NCBI RefSeq assembly: GCF_900496995.4
Contig: NW_024470329.1
Location: 62,001-126,000, forward strand
DNA length: 64,000 bases
Source of the DNA: Aquila chrysaetos chrysaetos
Taxonomy: Eukaryota; Chordata; Aves; Accipitriformes; Accipitridae
Direction: 5' to 3'
The notes beneath the pieces are model-generated. The model did not search any database. It saw only the letters and a list, made by a program, of their open reading frames with translations, and had not been told where the DNA came from. This document shows, piece by piece, positions 44,018 to 54,589 of this stretch. Each line of letters begins with the position of its first letter. Position 1 is the stretch's first letter. The position numbers were made by a program, and so were the translations under genes.

Positions 44018-45750
44018 TTTTTCATATCTGTTTGTGCTTGTTCTTTTTATATTAGTTCGGCAGATAATGATGGTGGAAACCCGGACTGATTTGATGATTA
44101 GGAACAAAAGACAAGTAGAAACAGAACAATTGATTGGCATTCTTGAAAAAAAAATGTCCAAAGAAAATTTGATGTTAGGATTGATTAAGGGATTTGCCAG
44201 CTTGTAAAATGTTATCCAAATTACTGCTTGTTTGCCAATACCAAGAGCAGTGGGGGAATCTATTCCTTGGGGAATTTTAACTATGAATTTAACTACCCTG
44301 GAACATAGAAACAAAACCACCTATTGCAAACAAAGGCCAGTGACTAAATGGTCTGAACAGGTAAAGATCATTAGAAAACAATGGAAATGGATGGGCAGAG
44401 AAGAAGATTGTTTGAAATTATCAAATCATCAATTTACACCAGCCTCTTCTATAGGAGACATGTTTATGGTGGGTAGCCCTATGGGTTGGTGTTCATATGA
44501 TGTACAAATCAAAACTAATGAGAGCCGGAGCATCATAGAATGGAAATGTGGTGAGGCCAATCAAACCATACCAGAAAAAAACAGTTAGCTGAGATTCAGT
44601 ATGGTCTATGACCATATTGTCTCAATTTCAATATATGGCCAAAACTTCTTGGTGTTTTACTTGGGATGGATCAGTTAATACAGCCTGGCCATCAGTAGAC
44701 GACAGGGGGAGTACATTACAAAAAAAAGAAAAATTAGTATCTTGGTGGAGATGTGAAAAAATTTATTATTGTAGTACTAAAGACCCAGCAATCGAAAGAA
44801 TTCCTCCTTTAGCTGCGGCCTTGAAGTATGGCTGCTTGTGTAGAGGATTCAAAAATGATCTCAAATTAACTGAAACATTCACACCCAAAAGGGGAACCTT
44901 TTTCAGTTGTAGAAAATTTACCATTCAGAGTCTGGGACATTTGGTTTGGGCATTAAGTGATGGAACTTGGACAACTCACTTATCATTAGATGGCACGGTA
45001 AAACAAATTACTTTAGGCATGCCAACATTATGCCCGATTTGGAAGAAATCGCCATTCAAAGGACCCTTGGAGAATTTAAAGTTAAAACGAACCAAGAGGT
45101 CTGAAATAGATGATGATACATGGAATGAACCATCAACAGGAGTGAAAATTGGCTGGACACTTGAATCCCTTTTGAACCCTATAGCTTCATATAGAAACAG
45201 AGAATGGCTCCACCAGTTAACAGGTCAGGTAGAAAAATTAGCAAACATCACAAAAAAGGGGTTCAAGGAATTGAACGTATAGCTGCAGGCGACATCTAGG
45301 ATGACTCTCCAAAATCGAATGGCTTTAGACCTACTTTTACTTAAGGAACATGGAGTGTGTGGATATCTCAAAGATAGAGTGGACCATTGTTGTATTCATA
45401 TTCCTAATGTCACTCAGGACGTAGAACATGATTTGGAGTTACTGAGCAAAGTTGAAAAAGAAACTGAAACTATTCGAGAAGATATGTCAGAAGATTGCCT
45501 GGGAAAAATTTTTAGTGGATTGGGATGGAATCCGAGCTCTTGGTTACGGTCTATAATCAAAACTCTGTTTCTGTTACTAATTGTCTTTTTGATGATCATG
45601 CTACTATATGCTTGTCTGAAGAGACAATTTATCAATAGAATTGTAGTAAATCACATGATCATGAGAGAGGTTCCAATTGTTCCACCAGAATGCAGACCAC
45701 CACCAGTATATGCCGAAACAAATATTGACTCTCAGAATAATAGTGGATAA
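44010..45750 (+). pseudogene. Outer provirus env remnant (SU and TM)
   Basis: A hydrophobic leader opens at 44010. The surface part is broken by TAA near 44205 and TAG near 44586. A furin-type cleavage site (KRTKRS) lies near 45085-45102. After another stop near 45280 the transmembrane part shows a region resembling the so-called immunosuppressive domain (LQNRMALDLLLL) followed by a Cys, nine residues and a Cys pair. A membrane anchor lies near 45567-45620, then a cytoplasmic tail. The sequence is described as found; it is not a working envelope gene. Confidence 0.8.
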
Positions 45751-45810
45751 ATGTTAGGTAGGTGATGTGAAAGTATTGAAATAATTTTCAACACTTTCAA
45801 AGGGGGGAAA

Positions 45811-46603
45811 TGTTACTGATTTGTCATTGATTTGTTGTTAGTTAGAATTAATCATATTTAGTTTTAACATTTTAGCAAAATCATATGTATGTTGTATTTT
45901 ATACATTTAACCACCAACCAGTGTCTGTTGTGAAATCCCCTGTATAGCCCCGTACCAAGGCCGGAGAAATTGGCTAAAATCATCTAGTAGGAACATTTAG
46001 AACTTAGATAACAAGATAAAGAAATTAAAATCTGATTATAAAAGAGTTTGGTTTGACTAAAAAGTAGAAAATTGTGAAGCATAAGTATGGGAGTGTTAAG
46101 TTTGAAATGTAGCCTTAGGAACTTAGGAGCTTAGAAAATGTATAATGTGTAACCGTAAGTATTGTTCAAAATCATTTAACCACAGAAGTTTTGACAAAGA
46201 TTGGTAGTCTTGTAGTGTTTGTTTTGAAAACTAAGGAAACCGTTATGGACACCAGTTTGCTGCTTGGAGACACCTGAGAGGTCAAGAAACGGACGAGTGA
46301 GGAAGACTATGAAAGACCACCAGAGGACTCCTGAGGACCACCAGAGACCTTCAGTGCGCCTGCGTAAAGGACATTTACATATGCTAATGATTTCCCGGAA
46401 GTCTAATGAATATGTATAACTTTTCTTGGAAATCTAATGAATATGCATCAATAAGTCCTAATATAAGGTGTATTGTTTTGGTGACAGGTGTGCGTGGTTC
46501 GTGAGAGGACTCGCCCGCGCACCCGGCCGTCAATAAAGAAGTGTCTGCTTATCTACACTAAATTGGTGTTGATAAGTTCTTCATTCCGAGCTTTTCGGTA
46601 ACA
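45811..46603 (+). repeat. Outer provirus 3' LTR (793 bp)
   Basis: It begins directly after the polypurine tract, has AATAAA at 46532-46537 and ends TAACA before CTGC. It is nearly identical to the 5' LTR; the main difference is an 8-base insertion (aggagctt) near 46125. Confidence 0.93.
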
Positions 46604-46879
46604 CTGCTGCCACCATGATGCTGGTGCCACCATGATGCTGGTGTCCCGGTGGCAGTGTGGGTGTCCCCGTGGCAGGGTGCCAGCTGGCCCAGGCTCTCAC
46701 CCAGTACTGTGTGGGGGCTAACTACAGGTTGACGGCTACTGGCCGAGGGACTCTTCCTCCACAAGCTCCTGGTGCTGGCAGCCTTCTCCAGCAAGTGCTG
46801 CCTCCCTGCCTTCCTCCTCCTCGTCTGGGCTGAGCCCATCCCTGTGTCCCCACACGCCCTCCCCAATCTTGTCCCCATC

Positions 46880-47717
46880 TGTCACGACCCAGACTGGACA
46901 GACCAGGGAGTCGTGTTTAATTCAAAATTCCCTCTGGCTAAATTAAGGTGAAAGGACACCAAACAATCAGTTAAAGATTTTATTCATGACAGAAGCAAAC
47001 TGAACTGGGGAGGCGTGGTAGTAGGTGGCAGGGTTTCTCACAACAGCAATTGGCATAATTCTACTTCTGTAAACTGTGTAACCATATACATCGATTCAGG
47101 GAATAAGGAGATCCCTCCCGTTGAGTCAGGAGGTTCAGAGCAGACCCCCTTGCTTTCCAGACTTCTCCTCAGAGAAGGGTCTAGGGGCGGCTGGATCTAC
47201 TCTTAGTCTCAGACTTGGTCAGCGGTTTATATCTTGAAATGGATGAGGTGTAGGGATTGTGGAAAAGGAAAGAGAGAAGAAGACAGAGAGAGAAAAAGGA
47301 AGAGAGGAAGATTTCACCGGTCCTGGGTCCAGCGTTGGTTCAGTCAGCCGAGGGGTCCAGTCCCAGTGGGCTTGCGCACCCGGGGCTTCAGTTTGTGTCC
47401 TTTTATCATCCTTGCCCCTCCTTCAGGCAGGCACCCGAACTCGTCAGGTTAATGAGCAGTTTGTGAGCCTTTGGGCTTGGGGGTCGTTTGTGGAGTAACT
47501 TCTCCTTCCCTGCAGACACGGCCATTGTTCGATCTTTGTATCAGAACAGCTTATCAGAAGAGGGAGCTGCGCAGCCTCCGGCACGCCCTCCCCCTCCTGT
47601 CGCTGATGTCTGAGCTGATGGGCTTTTCACCTGGGTTCCTTGCTGTGCAGGGTTTGTCTTTAAGCAGAACTTGCCCCACCACAATGTTTGAGGCATTAAC
47701 TCTTTCAGTCTCTCACA
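46880..47717 (-). mobile_element. Solo LTR in the GIPR remnant
   Basis: Read on the minus strand it starts TGTGAGAGACTGAAAG and ends GGGTCGTGACA, with AATAAA at 46979-46984. A perfect five-base duplication CCATC flanks it (46875-46879 and 47718-47722). No internal viral sequence remains, so it is a solo LTR left by LTR-LTR recombination. It sits only 12 bases upstream of the next GIPR exon, next to the acceptor site. Confidence 0.88.
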
Positions 47718-48120
47718 CCATCCCTCCAGGAGCTCCCGTGCTCTTCGTGGTACCATGGGTGGTGGTGAGGTACCTCTATGAGAACAAGGGGCGAGGCTGC
47801 CAGACAACCCCCCTCCCCATTTTGTCACACCCTGGGGACACTCTGATGGCCCCAACAGGGGACCCAGGCATCTGGCTGAGTGCCCCCCCCCTCCACTCCA
47901 GCAGGTGCTGGGAGAGGAACAAGAAGGCGGCAGTGTGGTGGATCATCCGCTGTCCCATCCTGATGGCTGTGGCGGTGGGTGACACAGTGCGGGGGTGGCC
48001 ATCCTGGGGCAGTGTCCCCACTGCAGGGGGTGTCACTGCCAGTGTCCCCATCCCCAGGTGAACTTCGTGGTGTTTGTGTGCATCGTCCGCATCTTGGTGG
48101 CCAAAGTCCGGGCGCATCAG

Positions 48121-48570
48121 GTGTCCCATGGGGACACCAGGGTCAGGTGGGTACACAGGGACCTTGGGGTGTGCAGGGGGGGGACACACTGGGGACGGGC
48201 ATGGGGATGCCAATGACACTAGGACACTGGAGGGGTGTGTGTGGGGACACAGGTCGCACACCCCATCCGTGTCCCCATGCTGGCTGTGCAACATCCTTGT
48301 GCCCATTCCATCTCTGTGCACGTCCCCATGTGTGCCCCATCCCTGCAATGTCCCCAAGCACGTCCCTGAGTGTGTCCCCATCCGTCATGTCCCCAAGTGT
48401 GTCCCCATGCCTGTAATGTCCCCGACCATGTCCCCATTCCTGTGACATCCCCAAGTGTGTCCTCATGCATGTCCCCATCCCTGTAATGCCACCAAACGTG
48501 TCCCTGAGGGTGTCCCCATCTTTTCCCGAGGGGGTCCCCGTCCCCAGGGGTGTCCCCGTGCGTGTCCCCT
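48121..48570. repeat. Minisatellite in GIPR remnant intron
   Basis: Units of about 25-35 bases built on gtccccatgcctgtaatgtc and ccaagtgtgtccccat repeat about twelve times before the exon at 48576. The array may have consumed the start of that exon. Confidence 0.75.
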
Positions 48571-48719
48571 CCCAGGCTGGCCAGGTCGACATTGATGCTG
48601 ATCCCGCTGCTGGGGGTGCACGAGGTGGCCTTTGCCCTGGTGGGGGAGGGGCAGGGGGGTGGCACCCTGTGCCTGGTGCGGCTTTGCCTGCAGCTATTGC
48701 TCTCCTCCTCCCAGGTGCG

Positions 48720-48990
48720 AGGGGGGGCAACGGGGGGGGGGGTTGCGGGCATGGGAGGCTGCAATGGGGGCTACAGTGGGGAGGTGCAATGGAGGAGGCT
48801 TGGAGGGACAATGGAAGGGGCAATAGGCTAGAGGCTGCAATGGGGGGGGGGGTACAATGGGGGTGTGCAATTGGGGGAGGCTGCAATGTGGTGGGGGTGT
48901 AATGGGGGACTGCAATGGGGGGGCTGCAGGAGGTGGGTGCTGCAATGGAGTGCAGGGGATGGGTGCTCGGGGGGGGGGTGTGTGTGGGTG
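48720..48990. repeat. Minisatellite in GIPR remnant intron, GGCTGCAATGGGGG units
   Basis: Short units built on ggctgcaatgggggg repeat about twelve times with runs of G. Confidence 0.75.
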
Positions 48991-49399
48991 CTCAGGTGCA
49001 GGGGGTGCACATACCTGTGCGTGTGACCACATGCACCCACCTGTCTGGGTGCACCCCCACCCCGGGGTGCCCCCCCCCCCCCCCCATCCCCAGGGCCCCA
49101 TTGTCAGCATCCTCTACTGCTTCATCAACAAGGAGGTGCGTCAGGGCACGTCGTGACACGTGTGTGTGGGGGGGGAAGGGGGCATGTCATGACGTGGCGT
49201 GACACGTCGCAACATGTCCCGGTGCCCACGGGTGCAGGCGGAGATGAGACGCGGGTGGCATTGGTGCCACCTGGGTGCCCCATGCCCCCCCGGTCCCCCC
49301 CCCCCGTGGCACCCGCCGCTACGTGGCTGTGGGGGGGCAGCGCCCGGCACCCCCCATCCCGGGGGGCACCTGATCACCGAGAGCTGCTGCTGAGGCTGG

Positions 49400-50010
49400 G
49401 GTGGCACCTTCGGGTGCTGGGGGGGGGTGTCCCAAGACCTTGGGATACTGAGGGGATGTCCCAAAAGCCTTTGGATGCTGGGGGGGGGGTGTGTCCCTGT
49501 CACCTTTGGGTGCTGGTGGGGAATCAGGGGGAGCTTGGGGGGGGGGGTCCCCCTGACACGTTGGGGTGATGAGGGGGTTCCCCAATGCCTTGGGTGCTGG
49601 GGGGGGGGCGGGTCAGGGAGTCTTGGGGGGGTTCCTTGACACCTTGGGGTGCTGGGGGGAGGTGGTGTCACAGGGGCATCCGGGCTGTGGGGACCCAGGC
49701 GTCCCCAGCCCGTACCCTAAAGAAAGACGTGACACCCACGAGTGGCTCCTGTGAAATCTCTTGGGGGTGTCAATGGGGGGCACTGGTGGCTGGGATGGGT
49801 GGCACTGGGTGCTACTGGGCTGTCACAGGTGACCAGGGCTGGGTGTCACTGGGGAGGGTCATTGATGGTGTCACTGGTGACTGGCGTGGGGGGTTATTGC
49901 TAGTGTCAGTGGGTGACCAAGGGTGTGTGGGGGTCACCGGGGGGGGGAGTACTGGTGTGTCACTGGGTGATGGGATGGTGTTACTGGGAGACCGGGGTGG
50001 GGGGTGACTG
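49400..50010. repeat. Two minisatellites downstream of the GIPR remnant
   Basis: At 49410-49665 units like ccttgggtgctggggggg repeat about seven times. At 49765-50005 units like gtgtcactgggtgaccaggg repeat about ten times. No gene is seen. Confidence 0.7.
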
Positions 50011-50039
50011 GGGGCGGGGAGGGGACATCCCCGTCGCCT

Positions 50040-50165
50040 CCAGACCTCCTCCACGCGTGGACTACCCCTCCCGGCACATCCGTTGCTCACGCGCGGGGTT
50101 ACTGGGCAGCACGGCGGCGGACTACAACTCCCAAAACCCCAGCTGCGCATGCGCGGAGGCTTCGA

Positions 50166-50196
<31 letters not shown>

Positions 50197-50340
50197 CGGA
50201 CTACACCTCCCAGTGTCCCCCTCCCGGCGCATGCACAGAGAGCGGCGGATGAGCGCATGCGCGGGGCACCCCGGAAGCGGCGCGGAGAGGCGGAGCGGCC
50301 GCGCCCGGCACCTGCCCGGTGAGCGGGGGAGGGGCGGCGG
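50040..50340 (+). promoter_or_regulatory. CpG-island promoter of FBXO46 with three ZNF143-type and several NRF1-type motifs
   Basis: Three variants of the ZNF143/Staf core lie at about 50060-50073 (gactacccctcccg), 50120-50133 (gactacaactccca) and 50199-50213 (gactacacctcccag). Exact or near NRF1 palindromes lie at 50144-50154 and 50252-50262. A possible non-coding first exon ends at a CCCG donor followed by GTGAGC near 50319. FBXO46 coding begins about 1.3 kb downstream. A C run of about 30 (50167-50195) lies inside. Confidence 0.65.
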
Positions 50341-50499
50341 CACCGGGCGGGGCCCGGGCCGCGGGGTGTGTGTGGGGGGGGGCGTGGGCGGGCGGTGCCC
50401 CGGGGCGTGGCGGCGCCCTGCAGGCCGGTGGCGGAGCCCCGGGCCCGTGCTCGGTAACGACCGCGGGGCCGCCGGGCCGGGGCCTGGGGGAAGGCAGGG

Positions 50500-50830
50500 T
50501 GCGGGGGTGTCCCCGCGTCACACCGGGGACCGGCGTCTCCAACTCGTGACACAGCGGGGGGGGATGGGGCCGTGCCCGCGGCACACCAGGGGACAGGCGT
50601 GTCCCACCCGTGACACACCGGGGGGACGGGTCCGCGCCTGTGCGACACTGGGGACGCGCGTGCCCCTTGCTTTGCCGTCGGGGGCGGGGCTGCCCTCGCC
50701 TGGCGCGAGACCGAGGGCGCTTCCCTGTGTCGCGCGCGGGGACACGCGTGTCCCAGCGTCGCGCGGGGGGTGGGGACGGGCGGGCGTGTCCCCGTGTCAC
50801 ACCTGGGGCGGGGACAGGCCTGGCCTCGCA
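50500..50830. repeat. CpG-rich minisatellite in the FBXO46 first intron
   Basis: Units of about 55-60 bases built on acgcgtgtccc, cgtgacacacc and ggggacgggtc repeat about five times. Open frames on both strands are CpG-driven. Confidence 0.65.
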
Positions 50831-51628
50831 TCACACACGAGGGTCATCGGCTCTGCTCCCCCCCCCCCCGCAGAGGTGTTGGGCGGGCGGGACCCTCCCG
50901 GGGCCACGCGGGACCGTCTCCACGCCCCTCCCGTCTCCGCGGCCCAGGGGAGGGCGGGGACATCCGACCACGCCCCCCTCGCAGGCTACGCCCCTCCTCC
51001 GGCCACGCCCCCGGCCCTCCGCGCTGCCGCCGTCCATATACGGGCATGGCCCGAATGCGGCTCCCTGATTGGCCGCCGTCTCGCGTGCAGGGCCTGTCAA
51101 CAAACGGCTGCAGCCGCTGGTCGTTAAAAGGGCGGGGCGGACGGGCCCCACCTCCTCGGGTGCCGCGGCCGCTTTAAGGGCCGGGCCCGCCCCCCTGCGG
51201 GCTGCGCCGGGCCTTGGGGCTTGAGGGTGGGGCCTTCTGGGCCGGGTGCGCGAGTGGGCGGGGCTTGTGAGAATGAAAACGGGGCGGGACGTGGGGGGTG
51301 AGTGTGCAAGGGGGGAGGAGCCGGGGGGCGGGGCACAGCCCGGTCACCGCCCCAGTGCCCACCCCAATGACCCCAGTACGACCTAGTAACGGTACTGGGA
51401 ATGGCCCGGGAATGGCCCAGGAATGGCTCTGTTAACCCCCCCCCCAGCTCCGTGCTTGTCCTGCCAGCCCCATAGTGTCTCCAAAAGCCCCATGCTGTCC
51501 TCACCATCCCCACCCCATCCCCACCAGCCCCATTAACACCCCTTTCTCTCGTGGCAGGCTTGGGCACAGGCGCTGGCAGCCCACGGCGTCAGCAACGTCG
51601 GCATCGTTGGCAGTGCCATGCTGCCCTG

Positions 51629-53476
51629 ATGGAGCCCAACGCCTTCCCCCAGCTGCAGCTCTGGTGCCCGCGGCCCTTCGGCACTTACTCCCAGAACAAA
51701 CCATGCCCTGGCCCTGGCTCCACCAAGAAACCCTTCTCCTGCCGTCCCACCGAGGAGCCCGCTGGAGCCCAGGCCCTGTCCGAAAACACACCACCGGCTC
51801 CTGCCTATGCCGCCCCAGCTCCTCCGGCATCGGTGGAGGAAGGACGGGTGCTGCTGGACACATGGTATGTCATCAAACCGGGCAACACCAAGGAGAAGGT
51901 GGCTTTCTTTGTGGCACACCAGTGTGGCGGTGTCAGTGGTGGCGGTGGCACCGGCGGCCGCGCCAGCACCATGAAGGTAAAAGGCAACTGGGGCAGTGAT
52001 AGCTCCAAAGCCAAGCGGCGCCGGCGCTGCCATGACCCCACTAAGAGCAAGCCAAGCCCAGCATGGGCTACTGGCAGCAAGGACACGGCTTGCCTGTGTC
52101 CCAGCGAACCGTCCGCCGCTGCCAGTGAAGCCCCCGACTTGCTGTCAGTGGCGGAGATGGTGGCGTTGGTGGAGCAGAGGACGGCGCTGGCGTTGCAGAG
52201 CTTCCCCCGGCCCTGCGGCGCTCCTACCGCCCCAGTTGTCTTTGTGGAGGCACCCAGCGGTGAAACCAAAGTGCCGAGCGGCTCCGATTGCAGCCGGGTG
52301 GCAGAAGCTGTCGCCCACTTCGAGTCACAGCAGCGGGAGCACGGTGGCACCCGACCCAATGGGTTGTGCCGCCCAGGTGCTGAATGTGCCGCAGCAGCAG
52401 CAGTATCATCAGCACCGGGTCCTGGTGAGGTGCGCATCGCCTTCCACATCTCCAGTGGCCGCGAGCCCCGTGCTGGAGCTGCCGCAGCCGAGCCGGGTGC
52501 TGTCGGGCATCCCAATTGCGTCTTTATGAGCTGCGGGACGGCGAGTGGTGGCGGTAATGCCAGTGGTCGCGCCAAGGACAAGATCACCTGTGACCTTTAC
52601 CAGCTGATCAGCCCGTCCCACGATGTGCTGTCCAACAACGTGGAGTTCCTCCTGGCCACCGCTGGTCCCAAGGGGGATGGGGATGGCCCTGACATGGACA
52701 TGGGGTGCGGCGAGGGGTCGGCAACCACTGTCAAGCCGGAGATGGGTGAAGGAATTGGTGAGGGCGCGTCGGCGTCGGCACGGGATTGTGCCTCCGGCTT
52801 CCACGTGGATGTGGTGGTGACGGGGGTGGTGGACCAATGTGTCTTCTTTGGCAAGGACAGCGCCAAGAAGATGAAGGAGGAGACAGTGCGGCTGCCGGCA
52901 GCGGCGCAGGAGGACCCACTGCCAGGGCAGCTCTTCCTCCTGCCTGTCCCTGAGGAGACACCGGTGGTGGAGGACATGGAGGCCAGCGAGGAGCCATCAG
53001 CTGTTCCCGACCCCTCGCTTTGTCGGTTGTACCATCATGTCTCCCATGACTTTTTGGAGATCCGCTTCAAGATCCAGCGGCTGCTGGAGCCCCGGCAGTA
53101 CATGCTTCTGCTGCCAGAGCACGTCATGGTGAAGATCTTCAGCTACCTGCCCACCCAAGCGCTGGCCGCCCTCAAGTGCTCCTGTCACTACTTCAAGTCC
53201 ATCATTGAGACCTTCGGGGTGCAGGCCACCGATTCCCGCTGGAACCGCGACCCCCTCTACCGCGACGACCCCTGCAAGCAGTGCAAGAAGCATTATGAGA
53301 AGGGGGACGTGTCCCTGTGCCGATGGCATCCCAAGCCCTACCACCACGACCTGCCTTACGGCCGATCCTACTGGATGTGCTGCCGGAGACCTGATAAGGA
53401 AGCGCCCGGTTGCAGGGTGGGCTTGCATGATAACAACTGGGTACACCCAGCCACCCGGCGCGATGACGGCAGGTGA
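51629..53476 (+). CDS. FBXO46: FBXO46, F-box only protein 46
   Basis: FBXO46 is a substrate adaptor of SCF (SKP1-CUL1-F-box) ubiquitin ligases. The coding region is one intact exon of 615 residues, close to the roughly 603 of human. An acceptor (ctctcgtggcag) lies at 51547-51558, so the ATG is in the second exon. The start is set at MEPNAFPQ because it leads directly into the conserved LWCPRPFGTYSQN; an upstream in-frame ATG at 51551 is less likely. Conserved blocks are GRVLLDTWYVIKPGNTKEKV near residue 72, SKAKRRRRC, DLLSVAEMVALVEQRTALAL, AKDKITCDLYQLISPS and GFHVDVVVTGVVDQC. The F-box is near residues 490-530 (PEHVMVKIFSYLPTQALAAL), and a cysteine-rich C-terminus follows (PCKQCKKHYEKGDVSLCRWH). 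It is the one undamaged gene between two damaged ones. Confidence 0.97.
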   Translation: MEPNAFPQLQLWCPRPFGTYSQNKPCPGPGSTKKPFSCRPTEEPAGAQALSENTPPAPAYAAPAPPASVEEGRVLLDTWYVIKPGNTKEKVAFFVAHQCGGVSGGGGTGGRASTMKVKGNWGSDSSKAKRRRRCHDPTKSKPSPAWATGSKDTACLCPSEPSAAASEAPDLLSVAEMVALVEQRTALALQSFPRPCGAPTAPVVFVEAPSGETKVPSGSDCSRVAEAVAHFESQQREHGGTRPNGLCRPGAECAAAAAVSSAPGPGEVRIAFHISSGREPRAGAAAAEPGAVGHPNCVFMSCGTASGGGNASGRAKDKITCDLYQLISPSHDVLSNNVEFLLATAGPKGDGDGPDMDMGCGEGSATTVKPEMGEGIGEGASASARDCASGFHVDVVVTGVVDQCVFFGKDSAKKMKEETVRLPAAAQEDPLPGQLFLLPVPEETPVVEDMEASEEPSAVPDPSLCRLYHHVSHDFLEIRFKIQRLLEPRQYMLLLPEHVMVKIFSYLPTQALAALKCSCHYFKSIIETFGVQATDSRWNRDPLYRDDPCKQCKKHYEKGDVSLCRWHPKPYHHDLPYGRSYWMCCRRPDKEAPGCRVGLHDNNWVHPATRRDDGR

Positions 53477-53674
53477 AGGGACAAGTGCCGGCGGGGACGG
53501 TGGTGGCGGATGTGGGGACACGGAGGGGGGTGTTTGGCCGTGGCGGTTGCTAGAAAGGGTGGAGGAGAAGGTGGAAAAAAAAATCATCAAACCCCAAAAC
53601 TTGAAGGAAAAAAAGAAAAAAAGGCACCAAGTGGAGGGGGTGGAGAGAGGGGGTGGTAGCAGCGGGGGCAGGGG

Positions 53675-54025
53675 GTGGCCCCATGGAGGGTGATGGCCCC
53701 ATGGAGGGCGAAAGCCCTGTGGCTGTGACCCCAACTGGGCTGATGGCTCCGTGGAGGGTGGTGGCCCTATGGAGGGTGATGGCCCCATCTGGGGTGATGG
53801 CACTGTGGAGGGTAATGGCTCCATGGAAGGTGACATCAGCCCCATGGAGGGTGGTGGCCCCTCTGGGGTGATGTCCTGTCTGTGGTGACATCCCCATGGA
53901 GGGTGATGTCCTCTCGGGAGTGACATCCCCATCCAGGGTAACGCCTCTGGGGTGGTGTCCTGGTCCGAGGTGACATCCCGCTTGGAGTGATGCCCCCACC
54001 CCAGGTGACATCGCACGTTGAGAGT
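53675..54025. repeat. Minisatellite in the FBXO46 3' region
   Basis: Units of about 21 bases built on ggtgatggccccatggaggg repeat about fifteen times, beginning roughly 200 bases after the FBXO46 stop codon. It is probably transcribed as 3' UTR. No AATAAA was seen before it. Confidence 0.8.
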
Positions 54026-54039
54026 GACATCTCAACGGT

Positions 54040-54310
54040 GGCCGCGCCCCGCCCCGCCCCGCCCCCGCCGCAGTGTCCCTGCCTCCCGGGGCTGTCTGGA
54101 CACACGCGTCTGCGCATGCGCCGTGTACCCAGGGCTACCGCGCATGCGTCCCCGCTCTCACCCAGAGCCCGCCGTTCGGGGAGAGGGCTTGGCCTAGCGC
54201 GCAAGCCCTGCCCCGCGCCCTATCAGCGGCGTCCCCGTCGCCTGGCTACTCTCCACGGCCCCGCCCCATGGAGGCCCCGCCCCTTACCGAGGAGGCCACG
54301 CCCCCGCGCC
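54040..54310 (+). promoter_or_regulatory. QPCTL CpG-island promoter with NRF1 motif
   Basis: The sequence becomes CpG-rich and holds an exact NRF1 palindrome, TGCGCATGCGC, at 54111-54121 and a related CGCATGCG word near 54141. The candidate QPCTL start codon is at 54311. Confidence 0.55.
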
Positions 54311-54589
54311 ATGCGGAAGGGCCCCGGTGGCTCCCGCCGGGCCTGGGCTTGCGGGTTCGGGGCCTGGTCCCGGCCCGGTGGCGGTCCCGCTGTTGGGCCC
54401 CGGGCTCTGCCCGCGGTCGCGCTGCTGCCTCTCCTGGCGCCGCCGCCCTCCTCTACATCGCCTGGCCCGGCGGGGAACGGGGCACTGGCTCGGTGAGCGG
54501 GGGGGGGCGGGGACCGGAGAGGGGAGGTCCCGGTGGGTCTCGGGGAGGGGGTGCCCCCGGGGACGGGGTGCCCAGCATTTCCACGCTAT

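Larger units (their letters stand above)
31668..46603 (+). mobile_element. Outer endogenous retrovirus, gamma-like, defective, carrying a nested provirus
   Basis: The element has long terminal repeats at 31668-32451 and 45811-46603 beginning TGTTAC and ending TAACA. A CTGC duplication flanks it (31664-31667 and 46604-46607). Four-base duplications are typical of gammaretrovirus-like elements. A candidate primer-binding site follows the left LTR (32457-32474), and a polypurine tract (aaaggggggaaa) precedes the right LTR. The gag-pol junction is an in-frame TGA (40491-40493), and nucleocapsid has a single zinc knuckle, both gamma-like. Gag, pol and env remnants follow in order but all are broken. 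A second provirus (33276-39975) sits in its leader. Host context: an intron of GIPR between the TM2 exon and the next, same strand. Confidence 0.92.
29482..49393 (+). pseudogene. GIPR: GIPR remnant: class B incretin receptor, very probably inactivated
   Basis: GIPR is the G-protein-coupled receptor for glucose-dependent insulinotropic peptide. Recognisable exons: 29482-29538 (signal peptide), 29893-29983, about 30075-30170 ([16 protein letters not shown]), about 30269-30350 (RDHSQCE), 31186-31274 (TM1, MGYSLSLIALLLALLLLLLF), 31330-31477 (TM2), about 46680-46829, 47730-47795 (VLFVVPWVVVRYLYEN), 47905-47974, 48058-48120, 48576-48714 (STLMLIPLLGVHEV), 49094-49135 (SILYCFINKE) and about 49232-49393 (RRGWHWC...ESCC). 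Lesions: TGA at 30072-30074 replacing a conserved Cys, TGA at 30168-30170, a small deletion in the RDHSQCE exon, a frameshift near 46740, a CT at the expected donor 46830-46831, an aberrant donor after 47795, and loss of the first codons of exon 48576. A 14.9-kb nested provirus and a solo LTR interrupt it. GCGR or GLP1R identity is less likely given the locus. Confidence 0.85.

Noticed and set aside
49640-51500. Search for SNRPD2, expected next to GIPR
   Set aside because: No Sm-fold sequence was found on either strand. The stretch is repeats and the FBXO46 promoter.
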